The notes below the pieces were generated by a model. The model worked only from the letters and a program-made list of their open reading frames with translations. It was not told the DNA's origin and did not search any database. This document shows positions 47,785-58,600 of a stretch of 64,000 nucleotides of DNA, in pieces. The position numbers and the translations under genes are program-made. The DNA is from Hyperoodon ampullatus (Eukaryota; Chordata; Mammalia; Artiodactyla; Ziphiidae). Numbering within the stretch: the stretch's first letter is position 1; every line of letters starts with the position of its first letter. The DNA lies in NCBI GenBank assembly GCA_949752795.1, contig OX457074.1:3733527-3797526 (forward strand), read 5' to 3'.

Positions 47785-47980
47785 TTGCATAGCACAGAGA
47801 GGTCAGCTTGGTGCTTTGAGACCACCTAGAGGGGTGGTATAGGGAGGGTGGGAGGCAGACGCAAGAGGGAGGAGATATGGGGATATATGTATACGTGTAG
47901 CTGATTCACTTTGTTATAAAGCAGAAACTAACACACCATTGTAAAGCAATTATACTCCAATAAAGATGTTAAAAAAAAAA
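47785..47980 (+). mobile_element. 5'-truncated L1, 3' UTR only
   Basis: AGCACAGAGAGGTCAGCTTG, then the G-rich tract, TGATTCACTTTGTTATAAAG, ACACCATTGTAAAGCAATTA, CCAATAAAGATG and poly(A). It is close in sequence to the full-length L1. A SINE has inserted at its A tail. Confidence 0.92.
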
Positions 47981-47991
47981 AAGAATATTCA

Positions 47992-48338
47992 GGGCTTCCC
48001 TGGTGGTGCAGTGGTTAAGAATCTGCCTGCCAATGCAGGGGACATGGGTTCAAGCCCTGGTCCAGGAAGATCCTACATGCCCCAGAGCATCTAAGCCCAT
48101 GCACCACAACTACTGAGCCTGCACTCTAGAGCCCGCGAGCCACAACTACTGAGCCCGCGTGGCACAACTACTGAGGCCCACATGCCTAGAGCCTATGCTC
48201 TGCAACAAGAGAAACCATCGCAATGAGAAGCCTGCGCACCGCAATGAAGAGTAGTCCCCGCTCACCACAACTAGAGAAAGCCTGTGCGCAGCAATGAAGA
48301 CCCAACACAGCCAAAATTAATTAATTAATTAATTTTTA
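47992..48338 (+). mobile_element. CHR-type SINE, long form with internal motif repeats
   Basis: GGCTTCCCTGGTGGTGCAGTGG head to CAATGAAGACCCAACACAGC and an (AATT)n tail. CACAACTACTGAG occurs three times (48105, 48141, 48163). The TSD AAAAAGAATATTCA lies at 47978-47991 and 48339-48352. The insertion is at the poly(A) of the L1 fragment before it. Confidence 0.94.
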
Positions 48339-48352
48339 AAAAAGAATATTCA

Positions 48353-49183
48353 CAGTATTGGGTACTTTGTGTAAAGTCCACATAGAGTACATAGTTCTTA
48401 TGGCTTACCAGAAACGTCAGGTGTAATTTCTATTTTATAAACAAGGAAGATAAGTAGTGGCTTTGCTGTTATCACACAATATATCAGTGGGACATTGTCA
48501 AGATAGAACCTAAGTTATAAACTCTCTATTTGGGAATTTTGACCATAATGGTGTATTACTCTCTATAACTCCAACAAAATCAAGTTGTTGCCGGCTCCAT
48601 TTTCTTCAGAGCGCCGATGACGGGAACCAATTCCTTTTTGAGAAATGTTGAGTTATCCAACCATTCAGAGGTTGCCAGAATTCATACTGCCCAGGAAAAC
48701 ATGTGCCTGACATGTTGCTAAGGTCGCCTCTGCAGGTTTCCTCTCTGTGGCAGTGAAGTGAACCCAGCAGCTAAAATAAGGCCATTTCAGCAAGGAGGGC
48801 ATCCTGAGCCCTTATGGCATCCCTCAGCTAATGCATAGGCCAGAGATGGAATGGACAAAGCAGTATTCTGGGAGCTGATTATTCAAGTGCAGAGAAACAG
48901 ACCTGGAAGTGGAGGGCTATGTGGAGCATGGTAGTAAAGCCAGGGGCTCTCTTGAAACGTGAGCTTGCCCTGTTGGTCATCTCGCACACAGTGGAAGGAA
49001 ACAAGGACAGTCTCAGTCAGAATCAGGGAAAGCTGCTGGGGCTGGGGCCGCCTAATCCAAACCCTGATCTCATACTGCTTCCCTGTGGAGAATTCTCAGA
49101 ACTGCAGCTCCCCTCTGCAGGACCCTGCCTGTCACACCCACCCAGTGTGGTCTCATCCTGGGCTTGTTATCATCTGAGAGCCA
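48353..49183. other. Noncoding DNA with a MIR relic
   Basis: 48365-48520 resembles MIR (TATTTTATAAACAAGGAAGA). The rest is unrecognised. The overlapping 89- and 72-codon frames near 48919-49188 have no recognised homology. Confidence 0.45.
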
Positions 49184-49202
49184 TTTAAAAAAGGAGGGAG
49201 GG

Positions 49203-49860
49203 GGCTTCCCTGGTGGCGCAGTGGTTGAGAGTCTGCCTGCCAGTGCGGGGACGCGGGTTCGAGCCCTGGTCTGGGAAGATCCCACATGCCGCGGAGCAAC
49301 TACGCCCATGAGCCACATCTACTGAGCCTGCGCGTCTGGAGCCTGTGCTCCGCAACAAGAGAGCCCACGATATGTGAGAGTCCCGCACACCGCGATGAAG
49401 AGTGGCCCCAGACCTACTAGAGCATGGACTTGAGGATATGGGGAGGGGGAAGGGTAAGCTGTGACAAAGCGGGAGAGTGGCATGGACATATATACACTAC
49501 CAAACGTAAAATAGATAGCTAGTGAGAAGTAGCCGCATAGCACAGGGAGATCAGCTAGGTGGTTTGTGACCACCTAGAGGGGTGGGATAGGGAGGGTGGG
49601 AAGGAGGGAGATGCAAGAGGGAAGAGATATGGGAACATATGTATATGTATAGCTGATTCACTTTGTTATAAAGCAGAAACTAGCACACCATTGTAAAGCA
49701 ATTAGACTCCAATAAAGATGTTAAAAAAAAAAAAAAGAGTGGCCCCCGCTCGCCACAACTAGAGAAAGCCCTCGCACAGAAACGAAGACCCAACACAGCC
49801 AAAAATAAATAAATTAATAAATAAATTAATTAATTATTTTTTAAAAATTTATATATTAAA
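49203..49860 (+). mobile_element. CHR-type SINE, long form, split by an L1 insertion
   Basis: The left part, 49203-49409, runs from the head to GATGAAGAGTGGCCCC. The right part resumes at 49735 with AAGAGTGGCCCCCGCTCGCC and continues to CCCAACACAGCC and a long AT-rich tail. The outer TSD is degenerate (AAAAAAGG plus G-rich sequence on both sides). Confidence 0.93.
49410..49734 (+). mobile_element. 5'-truncated young L1 inserted inside a SINE
   Basis: Starts AGACCTACTAGAGCATGGAC and runs to CCAATAAAGATGTT and poly(A). A 12-bp TSD, AAGAGTGGCCCC, lies at 49398-49409 and 49735-49746 and belongs to the SINE. It is nearly identical to the 3' UTR of the full-length L1 but keeps the terminal segment that the full-length copy lacks. 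Confidence 0.95.
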
Positions 49861-49873
49861 AAAGGGGGGGGGA

Positions 49874-52071
49874 ATGCTGCTGTTAAGAACCTTTGAAAAA
49901 AGATGGAAAAGCACGAGAGAACGGTCATGTCCTGAACCCAGAGGTATATCTGAGTGCAGGCTGGCCTGATGGGCCTGCAACCCCACCCTTCCCCTTTTAC
50001 GTACCTTAAAAGCCCAAAGCCTCTGTCTGCCCAATGGTATTCCTTCGGCTGTGCTCTCACAGACCTCTGTCTGACTTGCACCCTTGGATGGTCCAAATAA
50101 GTTGGTAAAATTGCCTACGCTTTCTCTGAATTTTTTTCACAAGCATTAAGTCACAATGCTCTGACCAACACAGAGGTTCCCACATTCATCTTTTATGATT
50201 GCCATCACAACTTCCTGCCTATCCTCAGCACCCACCCAAAGGTATTTTGGTGGGAGACCCAGGCATGAGCAAGGACACTCTTACCCCAGCTACCCTTCTT
50301 TGTAAGGCATTAGGGCAATAAAACACCTTTTCAGTATATAGCTAACTACTTCATTATGGTATAAAAACAGTATTGTATGGACACTATAGTTAGTATGGTG
50401 GTTTCATTTCCCCATTTCTTTACATGTTAGGAATGGGGAAAAGCTCAGACTTCTTAATTAGTAAAACAGTCAGAAGCTAATGGAAAGCTGTAATGATTAA
50501 ACTTTGATACATTTTTAGGGGAGGTGAAGAAAAGGCAATAAAACCTTGGGGCTGGCTGGTGATATTTTCCAGGGAATATCTGAATCAGAAAGTAGAAAGG
50601 AAGTTGATGATATAATTCACATTCCACAGAGAACCTGTGACCCTTTCTCTTCCTCTCCTCTCCACCCCTGTCGAAGGCTCCAGGGTGAAAGCTGTAAGTT
50701 GAAGAGGACAAGCCATCAGCAGAGGGTAACTTATGATGAGAAATGAAAATATTTGGATTAGCTATAATACCAAGCCAGTGATATTTACAAATTATTAAAC
50801 TGCCATCCTCACATCAAACGCTTTTTCTTTTATGAAATACTAAGCTGTACTTTCAGTCTGCTTCAAACTGTCAGGCCCATTATTTGATGTTCCTCTTTGT
50901 TTGTTTATATTAATTAAGATGTTGAATCAATCATTTTTACTTTCTCTCCCCCAAGAGCAGCAGCCGGCTCAGAGCAAGGATGAGGCTGGCCACCCTCAAG
51001 CACTGTGCAGGTGCTGAGTCTCATTTGTTCACAAAGGGATCAAAAACACATTTGTTCTCCCGGTTGTGTGGACAAACTGAAAGATTTTTGATAAGAGCAG
51101 GGGAAAGTCTTCCTGTGGTGAGAAATGACATTTCTATCTAGAGCAAGTAAAAGTGGTGGCAATTTTTATTCCTGTTTTGGACAATGATTTTCCCCCACAA
51201 CATTATGACAATTCACCACTGGCTGGGGAACACTGAGGTAGGGTTGGAAATAGGAGACGGAATGTGGTCTGAATGTCCTGGCTCAGGCAGGAAGCAGGAA
51301 ACAAGAACTCTGGACCCTAGCCTAGGAATATGGCAGTGTTCTTGCCACTCTAGCTTTCTTTTTCCATCCCCCATGTCGCAGTTCAAACTCCATGCTTCTG
51401 GGTCATAGTCTCCTGGAAGTAGGATGGCTTATTGTCGGAAGGACCATTTCATAAACCAAACTACTTTGTGTTCCTCTTGGTCTAGAGATACTTCTGGTCC
51501 AGCGTTTTGCAGGGTTTTTCCAACAGTACAGCTTAATTCTGCTAAGACACCCCTCTTTCTTACTCAGTCCCCCTTTTGAGAAGCCACTCATCCTTTCTGA
51601 AGAGCTAGCCAGGGGGAGAGAAGCAATCAACTAGACGTGGAACAGAATTTTACTCTGCACACCCGTCCCGAGACCGCACACCCTCTCTAAAACACAGGTT
51701 TTATCTAAGGATAAAACCTGTGACCTTAGTCTTATTATCACCATGCCCTATCTAACTGAGCTAACTGGCTATACAATTCAATCAGCCAGACAAATGAGAA
51801 ACACAGAGAAAGGAAACAAGCCTTTTAGATGATTTAGGGAGATCTGATGGGAAACAAAGCAGTGCTTTACTTTTAAACCATCCTAGACAATGAAGCAGTC
51901 CAAACACAGCCATAGAGTTCAACAGATTTCTTGTGTTTTAGACCACGTGCTTCTAGACCAGCATAGTTCTGGTTGTACTGTCAGATCTGAGAGCAATAAA
52001 AAAAGGAAGTTTTGGGGAAGTACTCACTGGGAGGTACTGACATATCTGGAACCCTAGAGTCAGGGGAAACT
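49874..52071. other. Mostly unique noncoding DNA
   Basis: 49880-50110 has a promoter-and-leader look (CCTTAAAAGCCCAAAGCCTC) that may be an old LTR remnant. This is weak. A perfect 13-bp-arm hairpin lies at 51693-51722. No gene was recognised. Confidence 0.45.
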
Positions 52072-52084
52072 ACACCTTTTTATT

Positions 52085-52307
52085 TTTTATTTGTTTTTTT
52101 GTGTGTGTGTGTGTGTGGTACGCGGGCCTCTCACTGTGTGGCCTCTCCCGTTGCAGAGCACAGGCTCTGGACGCTCAGGCTCAGCGGCCATGGCTCACGG
52201 GCCCAGCCACTCCACGGCATGTGGGATCTTCCCGGACTGGGACACGAACCCGTGTCTTTTTTGCATCGGCAGGTGGACTCTCAACCACTGCGCCACCAGG
52301 GAAGCCC
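52085..52307 (-). mobile_element. CHR-type SINE, short form with GT-rich tail
   Basis: Reversed SINE whose poly(T) is followed by a (GT)n run at 52100-52118 before GGTACGCGGGCCTCTCAC. A perfect 13-bp TSD, ACACCTTTTTATT, lies at 52072-52084 and 52308-52320. A small T-rich insertion sits near 52257-52263. Confidence 0.94.
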
Positions 52308-52320
52308 ACACCTTTTTATT

Positions 52321-53741
52321 GATTGGAATCTTTTTAAAGCACATCTAAGCAGAGTTTGTGTGTGAAATAAGTATTAGTATTTCTCCTAGTTAGCATTGTG
52401 AGTCCCAGCTGCTAGTGTGGAAATCCATGGGCAGGTGTGCTGTTCTGCTCCTGACAGATTACAGAAGCTGACTCCAGGGACTCGGAAAGAAGGACCAAAT
52501 TCCAGTCCTTCGTCAGGCGAGAGGCGGACTTTTGAATCACACAATTCCAAGAGGATACGTAAGCTTTCAAAAGACAAACCAAACACTTCATTTATTTGAG
52601 GCCTCTGTTATGACTCCTGGGCCACAGATAACCACTTTCCACAAATTATCACTCTTCGTTGGTGGAAAACACTTTCCTCTGATCACCGTGCATTACCCAA
52701 CACCTGGCATTGAGCAGTCTTCTCTTACCACACTCATTTGCTTTCTTTCCAGTGGAATATTCTAGGTTCGTAAGGTGACTGCCTATACCTGTTTAGCTGC
52801 GTGCACAGTTCCCGGTGTGGCTGAGACTGCTCACTAGCCCCAGTGTCCATTCTCCCCTTCTCCTGCCTTTCTGAATGGGCTCAGGGCTGCCCTGAACAGC
52901 TCCCTGCCTCCTTAACTCCCTAACAACTAGCTTCAACCATGTGACTTGAGTTCTGGCCGGTGGAATGTGAAAGGGATGGGTTCACGTCTAGGGACACACG
53001 TAGTGTCCTTGGCAGGTTGGGGGAGGGTGATGCTCTCTCCCTTGCCCCTTTCCCCCGTCTTGCTGGCTGGAGCTGGAGCTGGAGCTTGGACTGCGTGGAA
53101 GGAATCACATGCTAAAGGTGGTGGAGACAGGACAGAGGAGACGAGCACATGGAGTGCCGTCCCACTGCCTGGCTACCTCCCTCCAGCCTTATTTCTACGT
53201 GAGAGATTATCTTTTGTCCTATTGGGCCTCTATTATTTGGGGTTTTCTGTCACGTTGACCAAACTAATCCTAACATATTCACCTGGTAAGGCCTCTCTTT
53301 GGAGGCTAACCAAGGACAAGACGAATAGGGCAAGACTTAAGGAAATGACTATAACGAATGGGATGGGAAGAGATACTACAGTAATGAAAGGACTACAAGA
53401 GGCTTCTTCAGCCTTTTGAAAGGATGAAATAAACCTGAGTTACAGGAACATAGATAATCATTCCCCTGGTATTTATTAAGTGGTGTTATGCAGAAGTCCT
53501 AACTTTCATAGATTAGTGTTTCTTCAAATCTTGGTAATAATACTCCCAGATAGTTTGTCAAAATTGTGATATAGACAAGCTGCCTTGATTCTTTTCCGTG
53601 TCCTCTTTTGTTACTTTGTCGTTATGGAACCTCTCTTGCCTCTCATCACCTGTTCTCCTATTCAGTGTCCAGGCCCCTGACCTGGGGCCCCACGTCACCA
53701 AGGCCCACCAGCAAGCCATCGGGTTGACAAATTTCACTCTG
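52321..53741. other. Noncoding DNA, possibly with an old LTR-like relic
   Basis: 52920-53275 (ACTTGAGTTCTGGCCGGTGG, TCTACGTGAGAGATTATCTT, CCAAACTAATCCTAACATAT) has the wording of an old mammalian interspersed repeat whose family I cannot name with confidence. The 157-codon frame at 52946-53419 crosses it and is treated as chance. Confidence 0.4.
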
Positions 53742-54165
53742 AGGTTGTGGTTTTCAGCCCTGGCAGAACATCAGAACATCCATAGAGCTTTGAAAAAATA
53801 AACATGCCGGGGCTTCCCTGGTGGTGCAGTGGTTGGGAGTCCGCCTGCCGATGCAGCGGACACGGGTTCGTGCCCCAGTCCGGGAAGATCCCACATGCCG
53901 CGGAGCGGCTGGGCCCGTTAGCCATGGACGCTGGGCCTGCGCGTCTGGAGCCTGTGCTCCACAACGGGAAAGGCCACAGCAGTGAGAGGCCCACGTACCG
54001 CAAAAAAATAAATAAATAAATAAATAATAAAATAAACATGCCTCAACCCTACTCCCACGTGATCCCGATTCAGCAAATGTAGGGGACAGTCCAGGTACAT
54101 ACATTTTTTGAAAGGTTGACAGGTGATTGTGATGGGCAGCCGCAGTTAAGAACCACTGCTCTGAG
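53742..54165. mobile_element. MER5A-like relic split by a SINE
   Basis: Left end GTGGTTTTCAGCCCTGGCAG. After the SINE come TCAACCCTACTCCCACGTGA, CCCGATTCAGCAAATGTAGG and the right end CAGTTAAGAACCACTG. Together these read as one hAT-type MER5A element. Confidence 0.7.
53809..54028 (+). mobile_element. CHR-type SINE, short form
   Basis: GGCTTCCCTGGTGGTGCAGTGG head to CCCACGTACCGC and an (AAAT)n tail. A perfect 14-bp TSD, AAAATAAACATGCC, lies at 53795-53808 and 54029-54042. It is inserted in a MER5A-like element. Confidence 0.95.
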
Positions 54166-55239
54166 GTTCTAATGACTGATAATGGCTCCGTGCAGAATCG
54201 TCAGCCACACACACTTCCTGGATAAGAGTCAGTGCTGGACACACTTATACCAGTTCTCTCTGCTTGATGGCCTGCTGCATGGCTGCAAGTGGCTGGGCTT
54301 TGTCCCTGGGAGAGCTGGCACTCTGGGTCTCCTTCTCCCAATATTCTGTGATGCACCAATTTGTTATCATACTGTGGATGAGAATGCCTCACTTAGTGAG
54401 GCATTTGGATTTCAGTAGGGAATCATGCTTTCATCTAAGGGAACGGAGTTCTAATAGTGGAATTTCAGGAATTAAGGAAGTCAGTTGGGAAGGTATTTGG
54501 AAGAGGGACCCTTTTCCAGTTCCCTTAAACACACACTATGCACCACCAATTCTATTTGGTGCTACTTTTTTAAAGTTTTTTTTAAAATTACTGGGCCTGC
54601 TTCAGAAGATTAGGCTTTTGGGGACAAAAGAGCCTTATTTCTTCATTTTTCCTTCTTTGCTGTTTGGAATCCCTCTCATCCCTCACACTTTCTCTTGCCC
54701 CCTAGAGAAGCAGTGTCATTCATCCCTAATTCAGCCATAGTTCGATGGCAAGGGAGCTCGCGTTAAAAGAGCACGTTACACCGTTCTGAATATCCTTTCA
54801 TGACTGGAATATGATCTTAGCACACAGAGCAGAGGCTCTTTTAGAGATCAGTCCTCTATTATCGCACAGAAACAGGGCAGGCTAATCAATATATTCATAC
54901 ATCTGGCTGTCTCTTACAAACCTGGTGTAATTAAGATTCTACAATGTCTTAGGTAATCCTTAATATTTCACTGGCCTTTCTTCTCAGCTGTTTAAGCTGT
55001 TTCTTTTTACTTTTAGTCTTTCATTACAGAGTCTATAAATACCTACCTCATAGGGCTATTATAAAAATCGAACTAAATAAGAGGTTTGAACATGGCTCTA
55101 AAATTTTTAAAGCTCTATGCAAATATATAGTAATATTTTTATAATAGGGAATATATTCTTTGTGTGCCAGTACTTCAAATCTTTGATGGAAAAAAGAGAT
55201 GCCAAGAGATTAATGCTAAGGATTGTCATGAGGATTCCT
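54166..55239. other. Noncoding DNA with a small MIR relic
   Basis: 55030-55110 resembles MIR (ACCTACCTCATAGGGCTATT). The 158-codon open frame at 54264-54740 has no domain I recognise. The rest is unrecognised. Confidence 0.45.
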
Positions 55240-55635
55240 TATTTCTGTTCCTGCTTTGTCCATTTACTAACTGAGAGACTTGAACAAGTCACTTTAATTT
55301 CTCCATCAAGAGAAAAATTATCATTGTTCTTTTTTTTTTTTTTTTTTTTGCGGCACGCGGGCCTCTCACCGCTGTGGTCTCTCCCGTTGCAGAGCACAGG
55401 CTCCAGACGCGCAGGCTCGGGCCATGGCTCATGGGCCCAGCCGCTCCGCGGCATGTGGGATCCTCCCGGACCGGGGCACGAACCCGCGTCCCCTGCATCG
55501 GCAGGCGGACTCCCAACCACTGCGCCACCAGGGAAGCCCTCATTGTTCTTATTACAGATATTTATGCCTATTACAGAGGTAGTGGTGAGGATTAATGAAC
55601 CAAAGTGTATTAGGAGGTTTAAAAGTCCATAGATT
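55240..55635 (+). mobile_element. MIR relic split by a SINE
   Basis: CTGAGAGACTTGAACAAGTC and ACTTTAATTTCTCCATCA lie before the SINE, and GAGGTAGTGGTGAGGATTAA after it, in MIR order. Confidence 0.6.
55332..55539 (-). mobile_element. CHR-type SINE, short form
   Basis: Reversed SINE with a poly(T) of about 19 nt and a small internal deletion (CAGGCTCGGGCCATGGC). An 11-bp TSD, TCATTGTTCTT, lies at 55321-55331 and 55540-55550. Confidence 0.94.
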
Positions 55636-58600
55636 TAAAAAATCCTGCAGAAAGAATCTTGGAATGGAGCTTCAGATACAGCCCAAGATCACAGTGATGA
55701 GCTGGCAATGGAACCTTGGCATTGGGGCACTTGATCCTCTATTCTTAGTACACTTCCTCTGCTAACTAGGATAAAGTGAAGAGTTTTTGTTTTTCCCCAT
55801 TAAAAGACACATTGAATTGTCTATGGAGATTTTTTTAACCATCACAGATTTATTACCCTGGAAATAAGGATTTCGTTAGTGTGAACTGCTCTCTGGGAAT
55901 AGAGATATCTTTGAAATATACGCAGGACCAGTAGGCTAAGGGCAACCTCCACTAATTGTTTATTTTCCTTCCAAAGTGGCAAGAAGTTGTTGGCGTTTCA
56001 TACTTCACTTTGTATACAAATTGAGGTCCTGAGGGAGAGTATCCTTCATGTGAACAGCTCTCCCAGTTACAGGAGAAAACTGAGTAACAATAAAACCCTC
56101 AGGGACATCATTTAATATCTCCAGCATTTCACATGAGCTTCTGACACTCGGGTCTTCAAGGGGAAAGCTGATTTATACCTTCAGTCGTTAGACAATGTAA
56201 AGGTGAGGTCAGGCATAGGCATCCTTCATCCCTTTTCCCGTTGCTCACAGGTCCCTTGGGCAAGGTGGAATCAAAGCATTTCAAATGGTAGAGGTCACAG
56301 GAGTGACACCACAAGAGGTAAGAGAGCACAGCCTCCTTCCTCTACCAGTGGGTCTGACACCCATATATCTTCATAGTGCGGTTGTTTCCACTTGATAAAT
56401 TACATGCTGTTGGTTTTACTTTTCCTTCCCTTCCTATTCTTAAAACATGATTTCCACTCTCAATCTAATATGTAATTTATGTCAAGAATAATGATTATGT
56501 GTTTCTGATTATTTTTTAAAAAGGCGAAACCTTTAACATAAATGCAGGACAACAGGTGTCTTGTTTTATGGCCTTGTACTTTTCCAATCCTATAAATTAA
56601 AATCATGTCTGTGCTCTGTGTGCCTTTGCACTGATCTGAAGTTGTCTTTATAGGAATTGTGTGCTCTCTGGCACAACACCTACCACACAGTAGGTTCCAA
56701 ATAAATTTTTCCTGATTTGATTTTATCTGCAGGTACTTTATCCAATTCTGGTCATGTCTGGTAATATAAAACTATTCTGTAAATTGCAGCCCAAGTTTAT
56801 ACTCTGGGCTTCTGACCCCCAGATTTCATAATGGGATTGCGTACCCTTTGTTACTTGTGAAATAAAACAGATCTCCAATGGAAAAAGGCCTCCTGTTTTT
56901 GTGGGTACCCTTGCAATGTAGGAAGAGCTTAAGCAGAATTACACCTATGGTACAAAGTACAATATTAGAACTGCAAGTTGCACAAAGACTACAAATTATT
57001 AAAATATTCTTAAAATGGTACCTAATTCAAATGTGGCTTTGTGTAAGTGTTTTTTAACAAAATTGTTTCTCTTTATTCTACACCAATTTCTTCTTTCTTT
57101 TCTGGATTCCTTTGCCATAAACCCTTCATACCAAGCTTAGGAGTTTTGTATATTTAGCCACTCAGAATGGACATCATTATGTAAATATGGAGACATGTAG
57201 CTTTGTGTAAAACTATTTTTCCCATTTTCTAATTATTTTTTATTTTCATCAAAATAATATAGACATATAGTTTTTTAAAATCAAATAGTAGTACAAACAG
57301 TTATCCCTTCCCAGTCCCTGAGTACTGCTTTCCAGAGGCAACCCCCTTCAATTCTTTCGTAAATTCTGCTGTGTACTTCCACATTTCTAAATAATAATAT
57401 TATGCAGCTCTTTTCAGGATTTTTCAATTTCAGCTATTAACTATTTATTTCATATTATGGCAGAGGAGGATTTAACACCCTTATCTCATCCCAATCCTCA
57501 TTTCTCCTCCCTTCATCTTCCCGACATGATTATATCATAATTTTTAGTTAGTTTAGTTTTAGGGTTTACGTGATTTTAACTATGTAAATTTTATTTACTG
57601 CCAACCCTTATAAACTTCTATAATTAAGTTTTATTTCTTATTTTTTCCAGAGTGGGAAAATGCCTTGGCTTTTTTCATTTTATTAGTTTTCTAAGTCACC
57701 ACCCCTAATTCTTCCCAAACTCTGTAGCAGAATTGTAATACTCCTGTTTTCCAAGTGGTCACGCACATCAGATGATCCATCAGGTCCATTTTGCTCTTGG
57801 AGCCGCTCTCCGGGACACCTCTGTCCTCCTCCCCACTTTGGGCTGGCTGCCCTGGGACTTCCCTTTGTCTCTTTCCTTTGTCAGAGCCCCACCCGGATCC
57901 AGCATCACCTTCTTTCTTGGTGGACGCCCTCACTCTGCTGGAGCACACACATCCTCTGGTGGCATCCTGAGAAAGGCTGCCCAGGAAGTAAATTTCTTGA
58001 GAATGTGCATGTCTGAAAACCTGTTTATTCTACCTTTACACTTGATTGATAATTTGGGTGTAGAAACGCTAATGGAAATTATTTTCCTTAGAATTTGGAA
58101 AATTTTGCTTCATTTTAGCTTCTAGTGTTGCTGTGGAGAAGTTCAATGCCAGTCTGATTCTTGATTCTTTGTGTAGGGCCCATTGTTCCCCCAACTCAGA
58201 AGCTTTTATGAGCTTCTCATTATCCATTGTGTTCTGAAAGTTCATAGTGATTATCAAGGTGTGGGCCTCTTTTCCTTCATGTGCTGGATGTATGGAGGTC
58301 CCTTTCAATCAGAAGATTTATATCCCTCATTGTGAGAAATTTTATTGTTTCTTTGATCATTTCCTTCCCTTTATTTTCTGTGTTCTAATATTTTTATCTC
58401 TTCTGTTTTCTGTTTTCTTGATCTTTTTGCCCTATTTCTTTATGATATCCTCAATTATATCTTCTAACCCATCTATTGATTTTGTTTTTAATTTTGCTGC
58501 CTTATGTTTAATTTCTGACTGTCCTTTCTTGTTCCCTGATTGTTTCTTTTTAACCATCCTATTTCATGAATTCAGTGTCTTCTCATCCCTCTGGGAATAT

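Noticed and set aside
52946..53419. 157-codon open frame
   Set aside because: Crosses a probable old repeat, has no recognised domain and no splice or promoter context.
54264..54740. 158-codon open frame with hydrophobic stretches
   Set aside because: No recognised family. Hydrophobic runs come from T-rich DNA. No supporting signals.
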